A DNA stretch of 64,000 bases from Bizionia saleffrena (GTDB taxonomy: Bacteria > Bacteroidota > Bacteroidia > Flavobacteriales > Flavobacteriaceae). The position numbers and the translations under genes were made by a program. A model generated the notes under the pieces. The model was given only the letters and a program-made list of their open reading frames with translations, was not told where the DNA came from and did no database searches. The stretch spans positions 124,001-188,000 of the forward strand of contig NZ_VSKM01000007.1 in assembly GCF_008086175.1 (NCBI RefSeq), written 5' to 3'. How positions within the stretch are numbered: the first letter of the stretch is position 1; every line of letters starts with the position of its first letter. Below are positions 27,240 through 35,896 of the stretch, piece after piece.

Positions 27240-28372
27240 TTTCTAAAATTTGGCTCTCCGCTCCCCATTTAGGCACCTCCGAAGAGCAGTATGTAAAACA
27301 AGCCTTTACGGATAACTGGATAGCGCCAGTGGGGCCGCAGCTTTCTGAGTTCGAATCAGCGATAGACGTGTATTTAAATGCTTCAAGCTTTTCAACGGCG
27401 CTCTCTTCGGGGACGGCGGCAATTCACCTGGCCTTAAAATTATTAGACGTAACGATTGGCGATGAGGTAATTTGCCAAAGTTTCACTTTTTGTGCGACGG
27501 CGAATCCCATAACGTATCTAGGGGCAATCCCCGTTTTTATTGATAGCGAACCAGGGACTTGGAATATGTGTCCGGTGGTTTTAGAAGCTGCAATTAAAGA
27601 CAGAATCCAACAAAACAAAAAACCGAAAGCGATTATATTTGTGGATCTCTATGGAATGCCAGCCAAAATAGAAGCCCTTTTGAAAGTCGCCTCAGCTTAC
27701 GATATACCTGTAATTGAAGATGCCGCCGAAGCACTGGGATCAACTTATAAAAAGCGGAAATGTGGCACTTTTGGCCAGTTTTCAATCTTTTCATTTAATG
27801 GGAATAAAATTATAACCACGTCCGGCGGTGGCGCCTTGGTAAGTCGTACTAAAGCACTCCAAGAGCGCACGCTTTTCTATGCGACGCAAGCGAAAGAACC
27901 GGCAGCGCATTACGAGCATCAGCATATTGGTTTTAATTACCGACTCAGTAATGTGTGTGCTGCCATAGGAAAAGGGCAAATGGAGGTATTAGAGACGCGA
28001 ATAGCACAACGGCAGGCTAATCATCGGTTTTATCAAGAATTCTTCAGCGGAAGCAAAGATATCAGTGTATTCACATCTCCCCATCAAAAATATCAGTCTA
28101 ATTATTGGTTAAGCTGCATTCTAATCAACTCATCCTCTAGTTTTAGTCCTACAGCTCTTATAGATCATTTAGCAAAACACTTTATTGAAGCGCGACCACT
28201 ATGGAAACCGTTACATTTACAGCCTGTTTTTAAAACAAACGCCTATTACGGCGGTTCCGTTTGCGAAGACTTGTTTAATCGCGGTGTTTGTTTACCTTCG
28301 GGATCAAATTTAACCCCAAGCGACCGATTACGCATCGCAGAAGTGTTATCTGAATTTCTAAAAAGGAAATAA
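27236..28372 (+). CDS. PLP-dependent sugar aminotransferase (DegT/DnrJ/EryC1/StrS; PglE-like)
   Basis: A 378-aa aminotransferase adding an amino group to a UDP-4-keto-6-deoxy-HexNAc. Motifs are SSGTAAIHLAL (58-68), EDAAEALGS (161-169), and FSFNGNK with K191 as the PLP Schiff-base lysine, followed by SGGGALV. NGNK rather than the commoner xxHK is also what PglE-type enzymes show. The 4-nt overlap with the PglC-like gene and the downstream PglF-like gene indicate a shared pathway. Confidence 0.9.
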   Translation: MISKIWLSAPHLGTSEEQYVKQAFTDNWIAPVGPQLSEFESAIDVYLNASSFSTALSSGTAAIHLALKLLDVTIGDEVICQSFTFCATANPITYLGAIPVFIDSEPGTWNMCPVVLEAAIKDRIQQNKKPKAIIFVDLYGMPAKIEALLKVASAYDIPVIEDAAEALGSTYKKRKCGTFGQFSIFSFNGNKIITTSGGGALVSRTKALQERTLFYATQAKEPAAHYEHQHIGFNYRLSNVCAAIGKGQMEVLETRIAQRQANHRFYQEFFSGSKDISVFTSPHQKYQSNYWLSCILINSSSSFSPTALIDHLAKHFIEARPLWKPLHLQPVFKTNAYYGGSVCEDLFNRGVCLPSGSNLTPSDRLRIAEVLSEFLKRK

Positions 28373-28376
28373 AGCT

Positions 28377-29408
28377 ATGTTTAAAAACAAATGTGTTTTA
28401 ATTACCGGTGCGGCAGGAACGATTGGGTGGGCACTAACACATTTTATTTTACCGTTTCAGCCCAAAAAAATCATTCTGTTAGATACCGCCGAAACACCCC
28501 TTTTTAATTTAGAGCACGCTATAAATAGTGTGGTTCCTGAATCTACAACAATCCAATGTGTTCTTGGAAGTATTACCAATGTAGCGCTTATCAATAAACT
28601 ATTAAGCGAAAACACGATCGATTTTTTGTTGCATACGGCAGCCTATAAACACGTTCCAACCATCGAAAAACAGCCTATTGAAGGGATTCAAGTCAATAGT
28701 TTAGGCACAAAACTACTAGCGGATGCCGCTCTAAAAAACGGCGTAAAACAGTTTGTTTTTATGTCTACAGATAAAGCGGTAAATCCATCGAGTGTCATGG
28801 GGGCCACTAAACTATTAGCCGAAAAATATATTAAAATATTAAGCGAATCGCATCCGGAGGCCACGCGCTTTATAACCGTGCGCTTCGGTAATATTATAGA
28901 CTCAAATGGGTCTGTGATTCCGTTGTTTAAAGCGCAGTTAAAAGAGAACAAACCTTTAACGATTACCCATAAAAAGGCAACACGGTATTTAATTAGTGTT
29001 TCTAAAGTAGTGTCGCTGTTGGCCGAATGCTTAACATTTGCAAAAACGGGTGAGATATTGGTATTCGAAATGGGCAAACCGCAATCTATTTACGATATTG
29101 CGACAACAACTATTCAAGAATCAGGCTATAACATTCAAGATATTCAAATAGAAACCATTGGTTTGCGACCAGGGGAAAAGTTACACGAGGAATTAGTCTC
29201 TGGAAATACTAATTTAGAACCGACAAGACATCGCGATATCTTTGTGGTTAACGAACCGAACACAGTACCCTTATCAGAAATAAATAGGGCGTTTCAAAAC
29301 CTTCAAAAGGCAGTAGAAACGTATGATGCTTTGGCCGCAGTAAAAGCGCTAAAAAGAACATTAAAAACCTATAAAAGCAAAAATTCGGAGTACGAAGCTT
29401 TAGATTAA
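28377..29408 (+). CDS. UDP-GlcNAc 4,6-dehydratase-like protein (short PglF/CapD type)
   Basis: A 343-aa SDR lacking the membrane helices of full PglF/WbpM and consisting of the catalytic domain only. The NAD site is TGAAGTIG (10-17), then TAAYKHVP and STDKAVNPSSVMGATK (130-145). The usual YxxxK Tyr is replaced by Met (M141-x3-K145), the altered triad known for WbpM/PglF dehydratases, so the enzyme is not broken. It should make the UDP-4-keto sugar for the adjacent aminotransferase. Exact product stereochemistry cannot be read. Confidence 0.87.
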   Translation: MFKNKCVLITGAAGTIGWALTHFILPFQPKKIILLDTAETPLFNLEHAINSVVPESTTIQCVLGSITNVALINKLLSENTIDFLLHTAAYKHVPTIEKQPIEGIQVNSLGTKLLADAALKNGVKQFVFMSTDKAVNPSSVMGATKLLAEKYIKILSESHPEATRFITVRFGNIIDSNGSVIPLFKAQLKENKPLTITHKKATRYLISVSKVVSLLAECLTFAKTGEILVFEMGKPQSIYDIATTTIQESGYNIQDIQIETIGLRPGEKLHEELVSGNTNLEPTRHRDIFVVNEPNTVPLSEINRAFQNLQKAVETYDALAAVKALKRTLKTYKSKNSEYEALD

Positions 29409-29449
29409 ACATATTGTAAGAATATAATACGCGGTTAAGCGGTTTCTTT

Positions 29450-29457
29450 TATATTTG
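29450..29457 (+). promoter_or_regulatory. -7 element upstream of ugd
   Basis: TATATTTG followed by C matches the Bacteroidota -7 consensus, about 98 nt before ugd. The -33 region is poor. It is the only promoter-like signal in the 147-bp gap. Confidence 0.5.
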
Positions 29458-29555
29458 CTATTACTGAAATCTAGCAGTTATACTATACGATTTATAGACC
29501 ATCGTATGTCCGTTGGCAGAAGCGCAAGAGTTCGGAATAATAAGACAGTAAACAA

Positions 29556-30854
29556 ATGAAAATAGCAGTAATAGGTACAGGATACGTAGGGTTAGTTACC
29601 GGAACATGTTTAGCAGAAACTGGTAACGACGTGCTGTGTATAGATATAGACGAAAACAAAGTAAAAAAAATGCAACAGGGTGAGGTGCCTATTTACGAGC
29701 CGCATCTTGATGTTTTATTCGAAAGAAATATAAAAGCCAACCGTTTAAAATTTTCTACGCGTTTAGAGGAAGGATTAGCACACGGTGATATTATTTTTCT
29801 AGCTTTACCAACCCCTGAAGATGAAGATGGTTCGGCCGATTTACAATATATTTTAGGCGTTGCCGATAACATCGGGAAAAGTATTAAAGACTATAAAGTC
29901 ATTGTCGATAAAAGTACCGTGCCTGTAGGAACGTCCGACAAAGTGAAAGCAGCTATTGCAAAACACGCAACGGTAGATTTCGATGTGGTGTCGAACCCTG
30001 AGTTTCTAAGAGAAGGTTTTGCAGTAGACGATTTCCTTAAACCAGAACGTATCGTGATAGGAGCGCGTAGTGAGCGCGCTATTGCTTTAATGGAAAAATT
30101 ATACAAACCGTATGTACGCTCTGGAAACCCGATTATTATTATGGATGAAAAATCGGCGGAATTAACAAAATACGCGTCTAATGCGTTTCTAGCAGCAAAA
30201 ATTACGTTTATGAACGAGATTGCTAACTTTTGCGAAAAAGTAGGCGCCGATGTCGATAAAGTGAGAATAGGAATGGGAACCGACTCAAGAATCGGGAAAC
30301 GGTTTTTATTTCCTGGCATTGGTTATGGAGGGTCTTGCTTTCCTAAAGATGTAAAAGCATTATATAAATCCGGAATAGATAATAATTACGATTTTAAAAT
30401 ATTAGACGCCGTTTTGGAGGTGAATAAAAAACAAAAAGTGGTGCTTATTCCTAAAATTGAGAACTATTTTAAGGGCGATCTCAAAGGAAAAAATATTGCG
30501 GTGTGGGGCTTAGCCTTTAAACCTGAAACCGACGATATTCGCGAAGCACCAGCGTTAGATGTTATAGAAAGCTTACTAAATTTAGGGTGTAATATTACCG
30601 CTTTCGATCCGGAGGCAATGGAGAACGTGCAACGCAAATTAGGAGATAAAATAACCTATGCCGACGGTATGTACGACGCTTTAGAGAATGCCGATGCTTT
30701 AGTAATTTGTACCGAGTGGAGCATTTTTAGAACGCCTAATTTCGAAAGAATGAAAGCAAAAATGAAAGGCCACGTTATTTTCGACGGAAGAAATCTTTAC
30801 GATGTTCCAGATGTTGAAAACGAAAATATAACCTACATTTCAATAGGAAGATAA
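29556..30854 (+). CDS. ugd: UDP-glucose 6-dehydrogenase
   Basis: Oxidises UDP-glucose to UDP-glucuronate. [10 protein letters not shown] (7-16) is the NAD loop, [10 protein letters not shown] lies mid-protein, and [10 protein letters not shown] holds the catalytic Cys261. The C-terminal domain has [17 protein letters not shown]. The 432-aa length is standard. The stop and the next ATG share one base (TAATG), so it is coupled to the decarboxylase that uses its product. Confidence 0.96.
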   Translation: MKIAVIGTGYVGLVTGTCLAETGNDVLCIDIDENKVKKMQQGEVPIYEPHLDVLFERNIKANRLKFSTRLEEGLAHGDIIFLALPTPEDEDGSADLQYILGVADNIGKSIKDYKVIVDKSTVPVGTSDKVKAAIAKHATVDFDVVSNPEFLREGFAVDDFLKPERIVIGARSERAIALMEKLYKPYVRSGNPIIIMDEKSAELTKYASNAFLAAKITFMNEIANFCEKVGADVDKVRIGMGTDSRIGKRFLFPGIGYGGSCFPKDVKALYKSGIDNNYDFKILDAVLEVNKKQKVVLIPKIENYFKGDLKGKNIAVWGLAFKPETDDIREAPALDVIESLLNLGCNITAFDPEAMENVQRKLGDKITYADGMYDALENADALVICTEWSIFRTPNFERMKAKMKGHVIFDGRNLYDVPDVENENITYISIGR

Positions 30855-31846
30855 TGCAAGAGAAAACAGTTTTAATTACAGGGGCAGCAGGCTTTTTAGG
30901 ATCACATTTATGCGATCGCTTTATCGCCGAAGGATACGCTGTTATTGGTATGGATAATTTTATTACAGGCGATAAAAAAAACATCGCACACGTGTTAGAC
31001 CATCCCCAGTTTCAGTTTATAAAACACGATGTTACCGAGTATATTAAAATTGAACGAGATGTCGATTACATTTTACATTTTGCGTCGCCTGCAAGTCCTA
31101 TCGATTATTTAAAAATCCCTATTCAAACCCTAAAAGTGGGCTCGCTAGGGACTCATAATTTATTAGGTTTAGCGAAAGCAAAAGCGGCGAGAATATTGAT
31201 AGCGTCAACTTCCGAGGTGTATGGAGATCCGCTAGTGCACCCGCAACCAGAAACGTATTACGGTAACGTAAACACGATCGGCCCGCGTGGGGTGTACGAC
31301 GAAGCTAAGCGTTTTCAAGAGTCGATAACAATGGCCTACCATAGGTTTCACGGATTAGAAACGAGAATCGTTCGTATTTTTAATACGTATGGACCGAGAA
31401 TGCGACTTAACGATGGGCGTGTCATTCCCGCATTTATGGGGCAAGCACTGCGTGGTGAAGATTTAACCATCTTTGGCGACGGACTGCAAACACGATCGTT
31501 TTGTTATGTAGATGACCAAATCGAAGGTATTTACAGATTGCTGTTAAGCGATTATTCATACCCCGTAAATATTGGGAATCCGCACGAAATTACTATTAAA
31601 GATTTTGCTGAAGAGATTATAAAACTAACCGAAACCACTCAGAAAATAATTTATAAAGAATTACCTGTCGACGATCCACTACAGCGCCAACCCGATATTA
31701 CGTTAGCCAAAGAATTACTTGACTGGGAACCTACAGTCTCACGAACTCAAGGAATGGAAACGACCTTTAACTATTTTAAAAGTTTAAATAAAAACGAATG
31801 GTATAAAAGTGAACACAAAGACTTTTCGAGTTTTAATAGTAAGTAA
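30854..31846 (+). CDS. UDP-glucuronate decarboxylase (UDP-xylose synthase)
   Basis: A 330-aa extended SDR converting UDP-glucuronate to UDP-xylose. It shows [36 protein letters not shown] and YDEAKRF (YxxxK), followed by [10 protein letters not shown]. The FASPASP and [15 protein letters not shown] segments are those of UXS rather than general epimerases. Translational overlap with ugd gives a two-step UDP-Glc to UDP-Xyl route. Confidence 0.92.
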   Translation: MQEKTVLITGAAGFLGSHLCDRFIAEGYAVIGMDNFITGDKKNIAHVLDHPQFQFIKHDVTEYIKIERDVDYILHFASPASPIDYLKIPIQTLKVGSLGTHNLLGLAKAKAARILIASTSEVYGDPLVHPQPETYYGNVNTIGPRGVYDEAKRFQESITMAYHRFHGLETRIVRIFNTYGPRMRLNDGRVIPAFMGQALRGEDLTIFGDGLQTRSFCYVDDQIEGIYRLLLSDYSYPVNIGNPHEITIKDFAEEIIKLTETTQKIIYKELPVDDPLQRQPDITLAKELLDWEPTVSRTQGMETTFNYFKSLNKNEWYKSEHKDFSSFNSK

Positions 31847-31849
31847 TTT

Positions 31850-33259
31850 ATGGAATTTAAGCGCGGAAGATATTCATGGCTTTTAAGACCGTTTCTTATT
31901 ATTTTCGACATCTCTGTTGTTAATGGTCTTGCCTTTTATTATTTCAATTTTAAAGCAAACGATCTTACGCGGTTTAGTGCCGAATATTCCGAAAATATAA
32001 CTCTGATTTTCATAATCTATGCGGCTATTTTCTGGATATTTTCTTCGACTATTTTAAAATTTTATCGCGTTTTTAGGTACACGTCTGTTATTACAGTGCT
32101 GTCACTAATTATTAAGCAATTCTTAGTGTTTAGTATTATCATATTCGCTTTTGTCGGTTTGTTTAGAAGTGTTAAGCTACCGGCCTCCAAAATATTCGAG
32201 TATATTGTTTTTGCCTTTTCAATTATTGGTGCGGTAAAACTATTAAGTTATTACGGATTAAAAACGGTGCGAACGTATCTTAAAGGGAACTTGCGTCGTG
32301 TCGTTATTGTAGGGAATAACGAGAGTGCCCAAGAATTAAAAGCGCTGTTTAGGAGCCAAAAGCAATTAGGATATAAAGTATTAGCGACGTTTAGTGATAC
32401 GTATATTAAATCCAACACCGGAAGTATTGCCGATAGTTTTCCCTATTTAGAGAGAAATACGGGAGTAGATGAGGTGTATTGCGCTATCGACGACCTAACA
32501 GAAAAACAAGTGAATTATTTTGTAAAAATTGCGAATATCAATCACAGTAATATAAAATTTGTTCCCAATACTAAAAAGCTATTTTCAAAGCGATTAAAAA
32601 CGGACTTTTATAATTATTTACCCGTGCTTTCTATAGAAGAAGTGGCCCTGAATAGAGATTTTAATCAGCTTATAAAACGGGCGTTCGATGTTATCTTCTC
32701 ATTATTTATTATTGTTTTTGTACTGTCTTGGGTAACCGCTATCCTGTTTCTTGTCATTAAATTAGAATCGAAAGGGCCTTTGTTTTATAAACACAAACGC
32801 AACGGTAAAAACTACGAAGAATTTACGTGTTACAAGTTTAGATCGTTAAGAACGACCACCGAAATAAAAGGAACCTATGTTACCGAAAATGACAATCGGG
32901 TGACCAGAATCGGAAAGTTTTTACGTAAAACGAGTATCGACGAGCTACCACAATTTTTAAATGTTATTAAAAACGAGATGTCGGTGGTGGGGCCAAGACC
33001 GCACATGCCATCTTATACTGAAGACTACTCAAAAAAAATTGATAAATTCAATTTTATTTTTCGACACAATGTAAGACCTGGAATTACAGGGTTAGCACAA
33101 ATTAAAGGGTACCGCGGGGAAATTAAAACCGACGAGGATATTATAAACCGAATTAAATACGATATCTTTTATATCGAAAATTGGTCATTGTTATTAGACA
33201 TTAAAATTATTTTTCAAACAATAATTAATATGTTTAAAGGGCAAGACGAAGCTTATTAA
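31850..33259 (+). CDS. Polyprenyl glycosylphosphotransferase (large, WbaP/WcaJ type), copy 2
   Basis: A 469-aa paralogue of the protein at 25288, collinear over its full length. It has four N-terminal TM helices, a nucleotide-fold-like middle region (RRVVIVGNNESA), a membrane helix near 277-300 and the catalytic domain with YKFRSL, SIDELPQFLNV, GPRPHM and RPGITGLAQIKGYRG. The Asp-Glu dyad is intact, so both large copies look active. It may start a second glycan or use a different sugar. Confidence 0.93.
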   Translation: MEFKRGRYSWLLRPFLIIFDISVVNGLAFYYFNFKANDLTRFSAEYSENITLIFIIYAAIFWIFSSTILKFYRVFRYTSVITVLSLIIKQFLVFSIIIFAFVGLFRSVKLPASKIFEYIVFAFSIIGAVKLLSYYGLKTVRTYLKGNLRRVVIVGNNESAQELKALFRSQKQLGYKVLATFSDTYIKSNTGSIADSFPYLERNTGVDEVYCAIDDLTEKQVNYFVKIANINHSNIKFVPNTKKLFSKRLKTDFYNYLPVLSIEEVALNRDFNQLIKRAFDVIFSLFIIVFVLSWVTAILFLVIKLESKGPLFYKHKRNGKNYEEFTCYKFRSLRTTTEIKGTYVTENDNRVTRIGKFLRKTSIDELPQFLNVIKNEMSVVGPRPHMPSYTEDYSKKIDKFNFIFRHNVRPGITGLAQIKGYRGEIKTDEDIINRIKYDIFYIENWSLLLDIKIIFQTIINMFKGQDEAY

Positions 33260-33267
33260 CTGACTAT

Positions 33268-34038
33268 TTGAAAGCCTTAGTTTCTATTATTACGCCGCTT
33301 TATAATTCGGAGCTTTTTATTTCCGAAACGATAACGAGTGTCCTAAATCAAACCTATTCGCATTGGGAACTATTGTTAATCGACGATGGCTCTACCGATG
33401 CAACGTGTACTATTGTAAATAATTTCGTTGCTAAATACCCTAATATTTTCCTCTTAATAAATGATACAAATAGGGGAGCAGGGCATTCTCGAAATAGAGG
33501 TATTCAAGTGGCAAAAGGTGATTTTATAGCCTTTTTGGATGCAGACGATCTTTGGAAACCTGAAAAATTAGATAAACAAGTTTCGTTTTTAAACACGCAG
33601 GATACCGACATTTGTTTTAGTAGCTATGAACTTATTAACGAGGCCAGCCAGCCGCTTAACACTAAGGTGGAGGCCTTACCTATATTGAATTATGCCAAAC
33701 TCTTAAAAAGCAACTATATTGGTAATCTCACCGGAATGTATAATGCCAAAACGTTGGGTAAAGTCTATATGCCACTTTTAAGAAAACGTCAAGATTGGGT
33801 ACTGTGGTTAAATGCCCTAGAACGCTCCGGAAAACCAGCGCTAAGTATCAACGACGCGCTGGCGTATTACCGCCTACGAAAAGCATCTATTTCAGCAAGC
33901 AAGTGGCGTTTAATTAAGTATAATTATTGGGTGTATAAAAAAGGTTTAGGGTATTCTATACCCGCTTCCATTTTAAAAATGATAGTGTTTTTATACGAAC
34001 ATTTTTTAGTAAAATCTAAACAGAATAAAACAATCTAA
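33268..34038 (+). CDS. Glycosyltransferase family 2 (GT-A)
   Basis: A 256-aa GT-A enzyme. TTG 33268 is taken as the start because it places the standard opening (LVSIITPLYNSELF) right at the N-terminus and no ATG precedes it. IDDGSTDAT and LDADDLWKPEKL (DxD) are conserved, and RQDWVLWLNAL is the usual acceptor-side segment. It lies 8 nt after the second large phosphoglycosyl transferase, so it may add the second sugar. It is the last + strand gene of the locus. Confidence 0.9.
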   Translation: MKALVSIITPLYNSELFISETITSVLNQTYSHWELLLIDDGSTDATCTIVNNFVAKYPNIFLLINDTNRGAGHSRNRGIQVAKGDFIAFLDADDLWKPEKLDKQVSFLNTQDTDICFSSYELINEASQPLNTKVEALPILNYAKLLKSNYIGNLTGMYNAKTLGKVYMPLLRKRQDWVLWLNALERSGKPALSINDALAYYRLRKASISASKWRLIKYNYWVYKKGLGYSIPASILKMIVFLYEHFLVKSKQNKTI

Positions 34039-34152
34039 TAACACACGCCGTTTTCCTAATTTAAAACACTCCAATACGAATTACGCACACCAAGACTCGC
34101 GTTTTCAGCACTTCCTGTTGGGCTTAAAAGACAATAATTACCTTTTCAATTA

Positions 34153-34220
34153 GGTTGCTTTTTTTTATTGTTAAAAAAGTAACCATAGAAATCTAGGCTT
34201 ACCAAGCGTCATCTAAACTT
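34153..34220 (-). repeat. Dispersed hairpin-bearing repeat, copy A
   Basis: The reverse complement of this stretch matches 39411-39477 at most positions over about 65 nt. Shared words are TTTAGAT, GTAAG, CTAGATTT and TATGGTTACTTTTTT. The end forms a near-perfect stem (GGTTGCTTTTTT with AAAAAAGTAACC, one mismatch). The copies are in opposite orientation about 5.2 kb apart. Confidence 0.7.
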
Positions 34221-34401
34221 TTCATTCGACACCTAAATGTAGGAACTCGTTTATTATAATTTGGAGTATCTACCTTTGATATGACAGGTTTTATGAGTTT
34301 ATAAATTTTATATTTGTCTTCTTGTATAGAAGATTTTGTTTAATTAACGGCGCCACTAATTTATCAAGAATGCCATTCACTTTCAATTAAATAGAACTCT
34401 T

Positions 34402-34439
34402 AAGTTTCTCGATGTAATTTATTCATTACGTAGAAACTT
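34402..34439. repeat. Imperfect inverted repeat
   Basis: AAGTTTCT plus GTAAT on the left pair with ATTAC plus AGAAACTT on the right around a TTATTC loop, with a small bulge. No U-tract follows on either strand. It lies about 85 nt past the end of the minus-strand CapK-like gene. Confidence 0.45.
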
Positions 34440-34524
34440 CAAAAAAACACGAAATCAAAACCATATACTTAAAAGTGTCATTAGCCAATAGCTATTCACA
34501 AAAGAAAGGCATTCATAAAAAAAA

Positions 34525-35790
34525 CTATAAATAAGAAACAAACTGCTTCAACTTCCCACTTTTAGACCGATGCAACACCTGTTTTTGTTTGTAAACAAGG
34601 TGCAGTCCTGGTTCTAAATAGATGTCGAATGCGTGTTGAATCTCTCGTTTTTTATCCTCGGAAAGACTATTGGTACTCACATAGCTTATCTTAAACGTGT
34701 TTAATTCTAGCTGCTCGATAATAAACTCTTTTACTATCGAGCCGTCTTCAATAATCGTTTTGGTAATATAATAAAAGGTGAGTCCGGCGGCTGTTTTACC
34801 ACTGGGTAGCCTTGCGATATCGCTCGTTCGACCTATAAGGGTTTCTAAAAGGGGTGTCTTTGTAGTACTGGATTTTGAAAGACGCCCCAAATCACCAAGG
34901 TCGTAACGAATAAAAGGATGCGCCTTGTTGTACAAAGACGTGACTACAACACGACCTATTTCGCCGTAGGGCAACACTTTATTATCATCATCAATAATTT
35001 CAACGTATAAGTCCGCACTGTTTACGCGCCAGTGGTCATTAGCGTCTTGGAATGCTATCAATCCTAATTCGGCAGCGCCATATTCGTTAATTATGGGTAC
35101 ACCCAAATACTGTTCTAAAAGATGCTTGTCGTCTTCAAAAAGCATTTCGGAAGTGACAATACACGCTTTTAAAGTGGGACAAACGGATTGTAATATAATC
35201 TGTTCGCGTTTTAAATATTTAGCAAACTGTACGATGGCACTCGTGTAGCCATTAATATAATCGAACGGCGTATTCGAAAAGGTTTTTACGTTGTTTTTAA
35301 ATGTCGCATCGCTTAAATCAAAAACCGAAAACCGATAGCGATTACTGAGCGCGTCTTTTAACCGTTCTTTATAGTAGCCTTGAGTATCTAAAGGAATGCC
35401 ATAAAAGCGCGCTTGTTTAGAGTGGTTGAGGTCGATATTAAAAACGTTATAGCGCTTTATAAACCCTGCCCACGTTAGGGCGTGACAGTAATTGTCTTTA
35501 GCAAAAATAAAAGGGGTGCCAGACGAGCCCGACGTTTTATGAATATGGCAATTTCTTAAAGTAAACCCCTCAGATAAGCGCTGTTGCAACGGTTGTTGTA
35601 CCTCTTTTTTTGTTAGAATAGGCAAAGAGTTCCAATCGGTAGTATTTATCCCTTCTGTTAAACCGCGATAAAAGGAATTGTGTTTTAAGTGATACGTTAC
35701 AATCTTTTGACGTTGTTTTTCGATGTACAAAGGATATTCCGCGGAAGAGATCGCAGAAATGGCTTCAAAATCGGAGCACGCCTTAGTCAT
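34525..35790 (-). CDS. CapK/PaaK-like AMP-forming ligase family protein (second member)
   Basis: A 421-aa adenylate-forming enzyme on the strand opposite to the glycan locus. TSGSSGTP (86-93) is the ATP loop, NEYGAAELG the adenine motif and RYDLGDLG the GD motif. The open frame extends upstream to 35937, but that part runs into purD and its promoter on the other strand and is a hydrophobic non-family sequence, so ATG 35790 is chosen. Like the gene at 13899 it probably activates an acyl group. It lies at the edge of the polysaccharide locus and its composition resembles the core genome. Confidence 0.78.
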   Translation of the reverse strand: MTKACSDFEAISAISSAEYPLYIEKQRQKIVTYHLKHNSFYRGLTEGINTTDWNSLPILTKKEVQQPLQQRLSEGFTLRNCHIHKTSGSSGTPFIFAKDNYCHALTWAGFIKRYNVFNIDLNHSKQARFYGIPLDTQGYYKERLKDALSNRYRFSVFDLSDATFKNNVKTFSNTPFDYINGYTSAIVQFAKYLKREQIILQSVCPTLKACIVTSEMLFEDDKHLLEQYLGVPIINEYGAAELGLIAFQDANDHWRVNSADLYVEIIDDDNKVLPYGEIGRVVVTSLYNKAHPFIRYDLGDLGRLSKSSTTKTPLLETLIGRTSDIARLPSGKTAAGLTFYYITKTIIEDGSIVKEFIIEQLELNTFKISYVSTNSLSEDKKREIQHAFDIYLEPGLHLVYKQKQVLHRSKSGKLKQFVSYL

Positions 35791-35871
35791 CGGGAAACCT
35801 TTAAAACGTAAAGAGAGGTTAAATAAATTCAAAAGAAAAACGGATAAATATGTTTTTGTAAAGTAAATAAT

Positions 35872-35879
35872 TATTTTTG
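35872..35879 (+). promoter_or_regulatory. -7 element of purD
   Basis: TATTTTTG followed by C matches TAnnTTTG and ends 17 nt before the purD ATG. A TTTTTG lies only about 13 nt upstream, closer than the usual -33 spacing. Confidence 0.55.
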
Positions 35880-35896
35880 CGGAAACAACAACAACT

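Larger units (their letters stand above)
34039..34524. other. 486-bp intergenic region with repeat and remnant-like sequence
   Basis: No credible gene is present. It holds one copy of a hairpin-bearing dispersed repeat (34153-34220) and a hairpin at 34402-34439. A short open minus-strand stretch (about 34199-34345, with TPNYNKRVPTFRCRMKSLDDAW) lacks a start and looks like repeat-derived relic sequence. Two TAnnTTTG words on the + strand (34271-34278, 34309-34316) have no gene after them. Confidence 0.5.

Noticed and set aside
28377-29408. Inactive dehydratase because the SDR catalytic Tyr is missing
   Set aside because: Met in place of Tyr (M-x3-K) is the known altered triad of WbpM/PglF-type 4,6-dehydratases, so loss of function is not implied.
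34271-34316. Two exact TAnnTTTG words on the + strand as promoters of an unknown small RNA
   Set aside because: No terminator, hairpin or ORF follows in a way that supports a transcript; such words arise by chance in AT-rich gaps.
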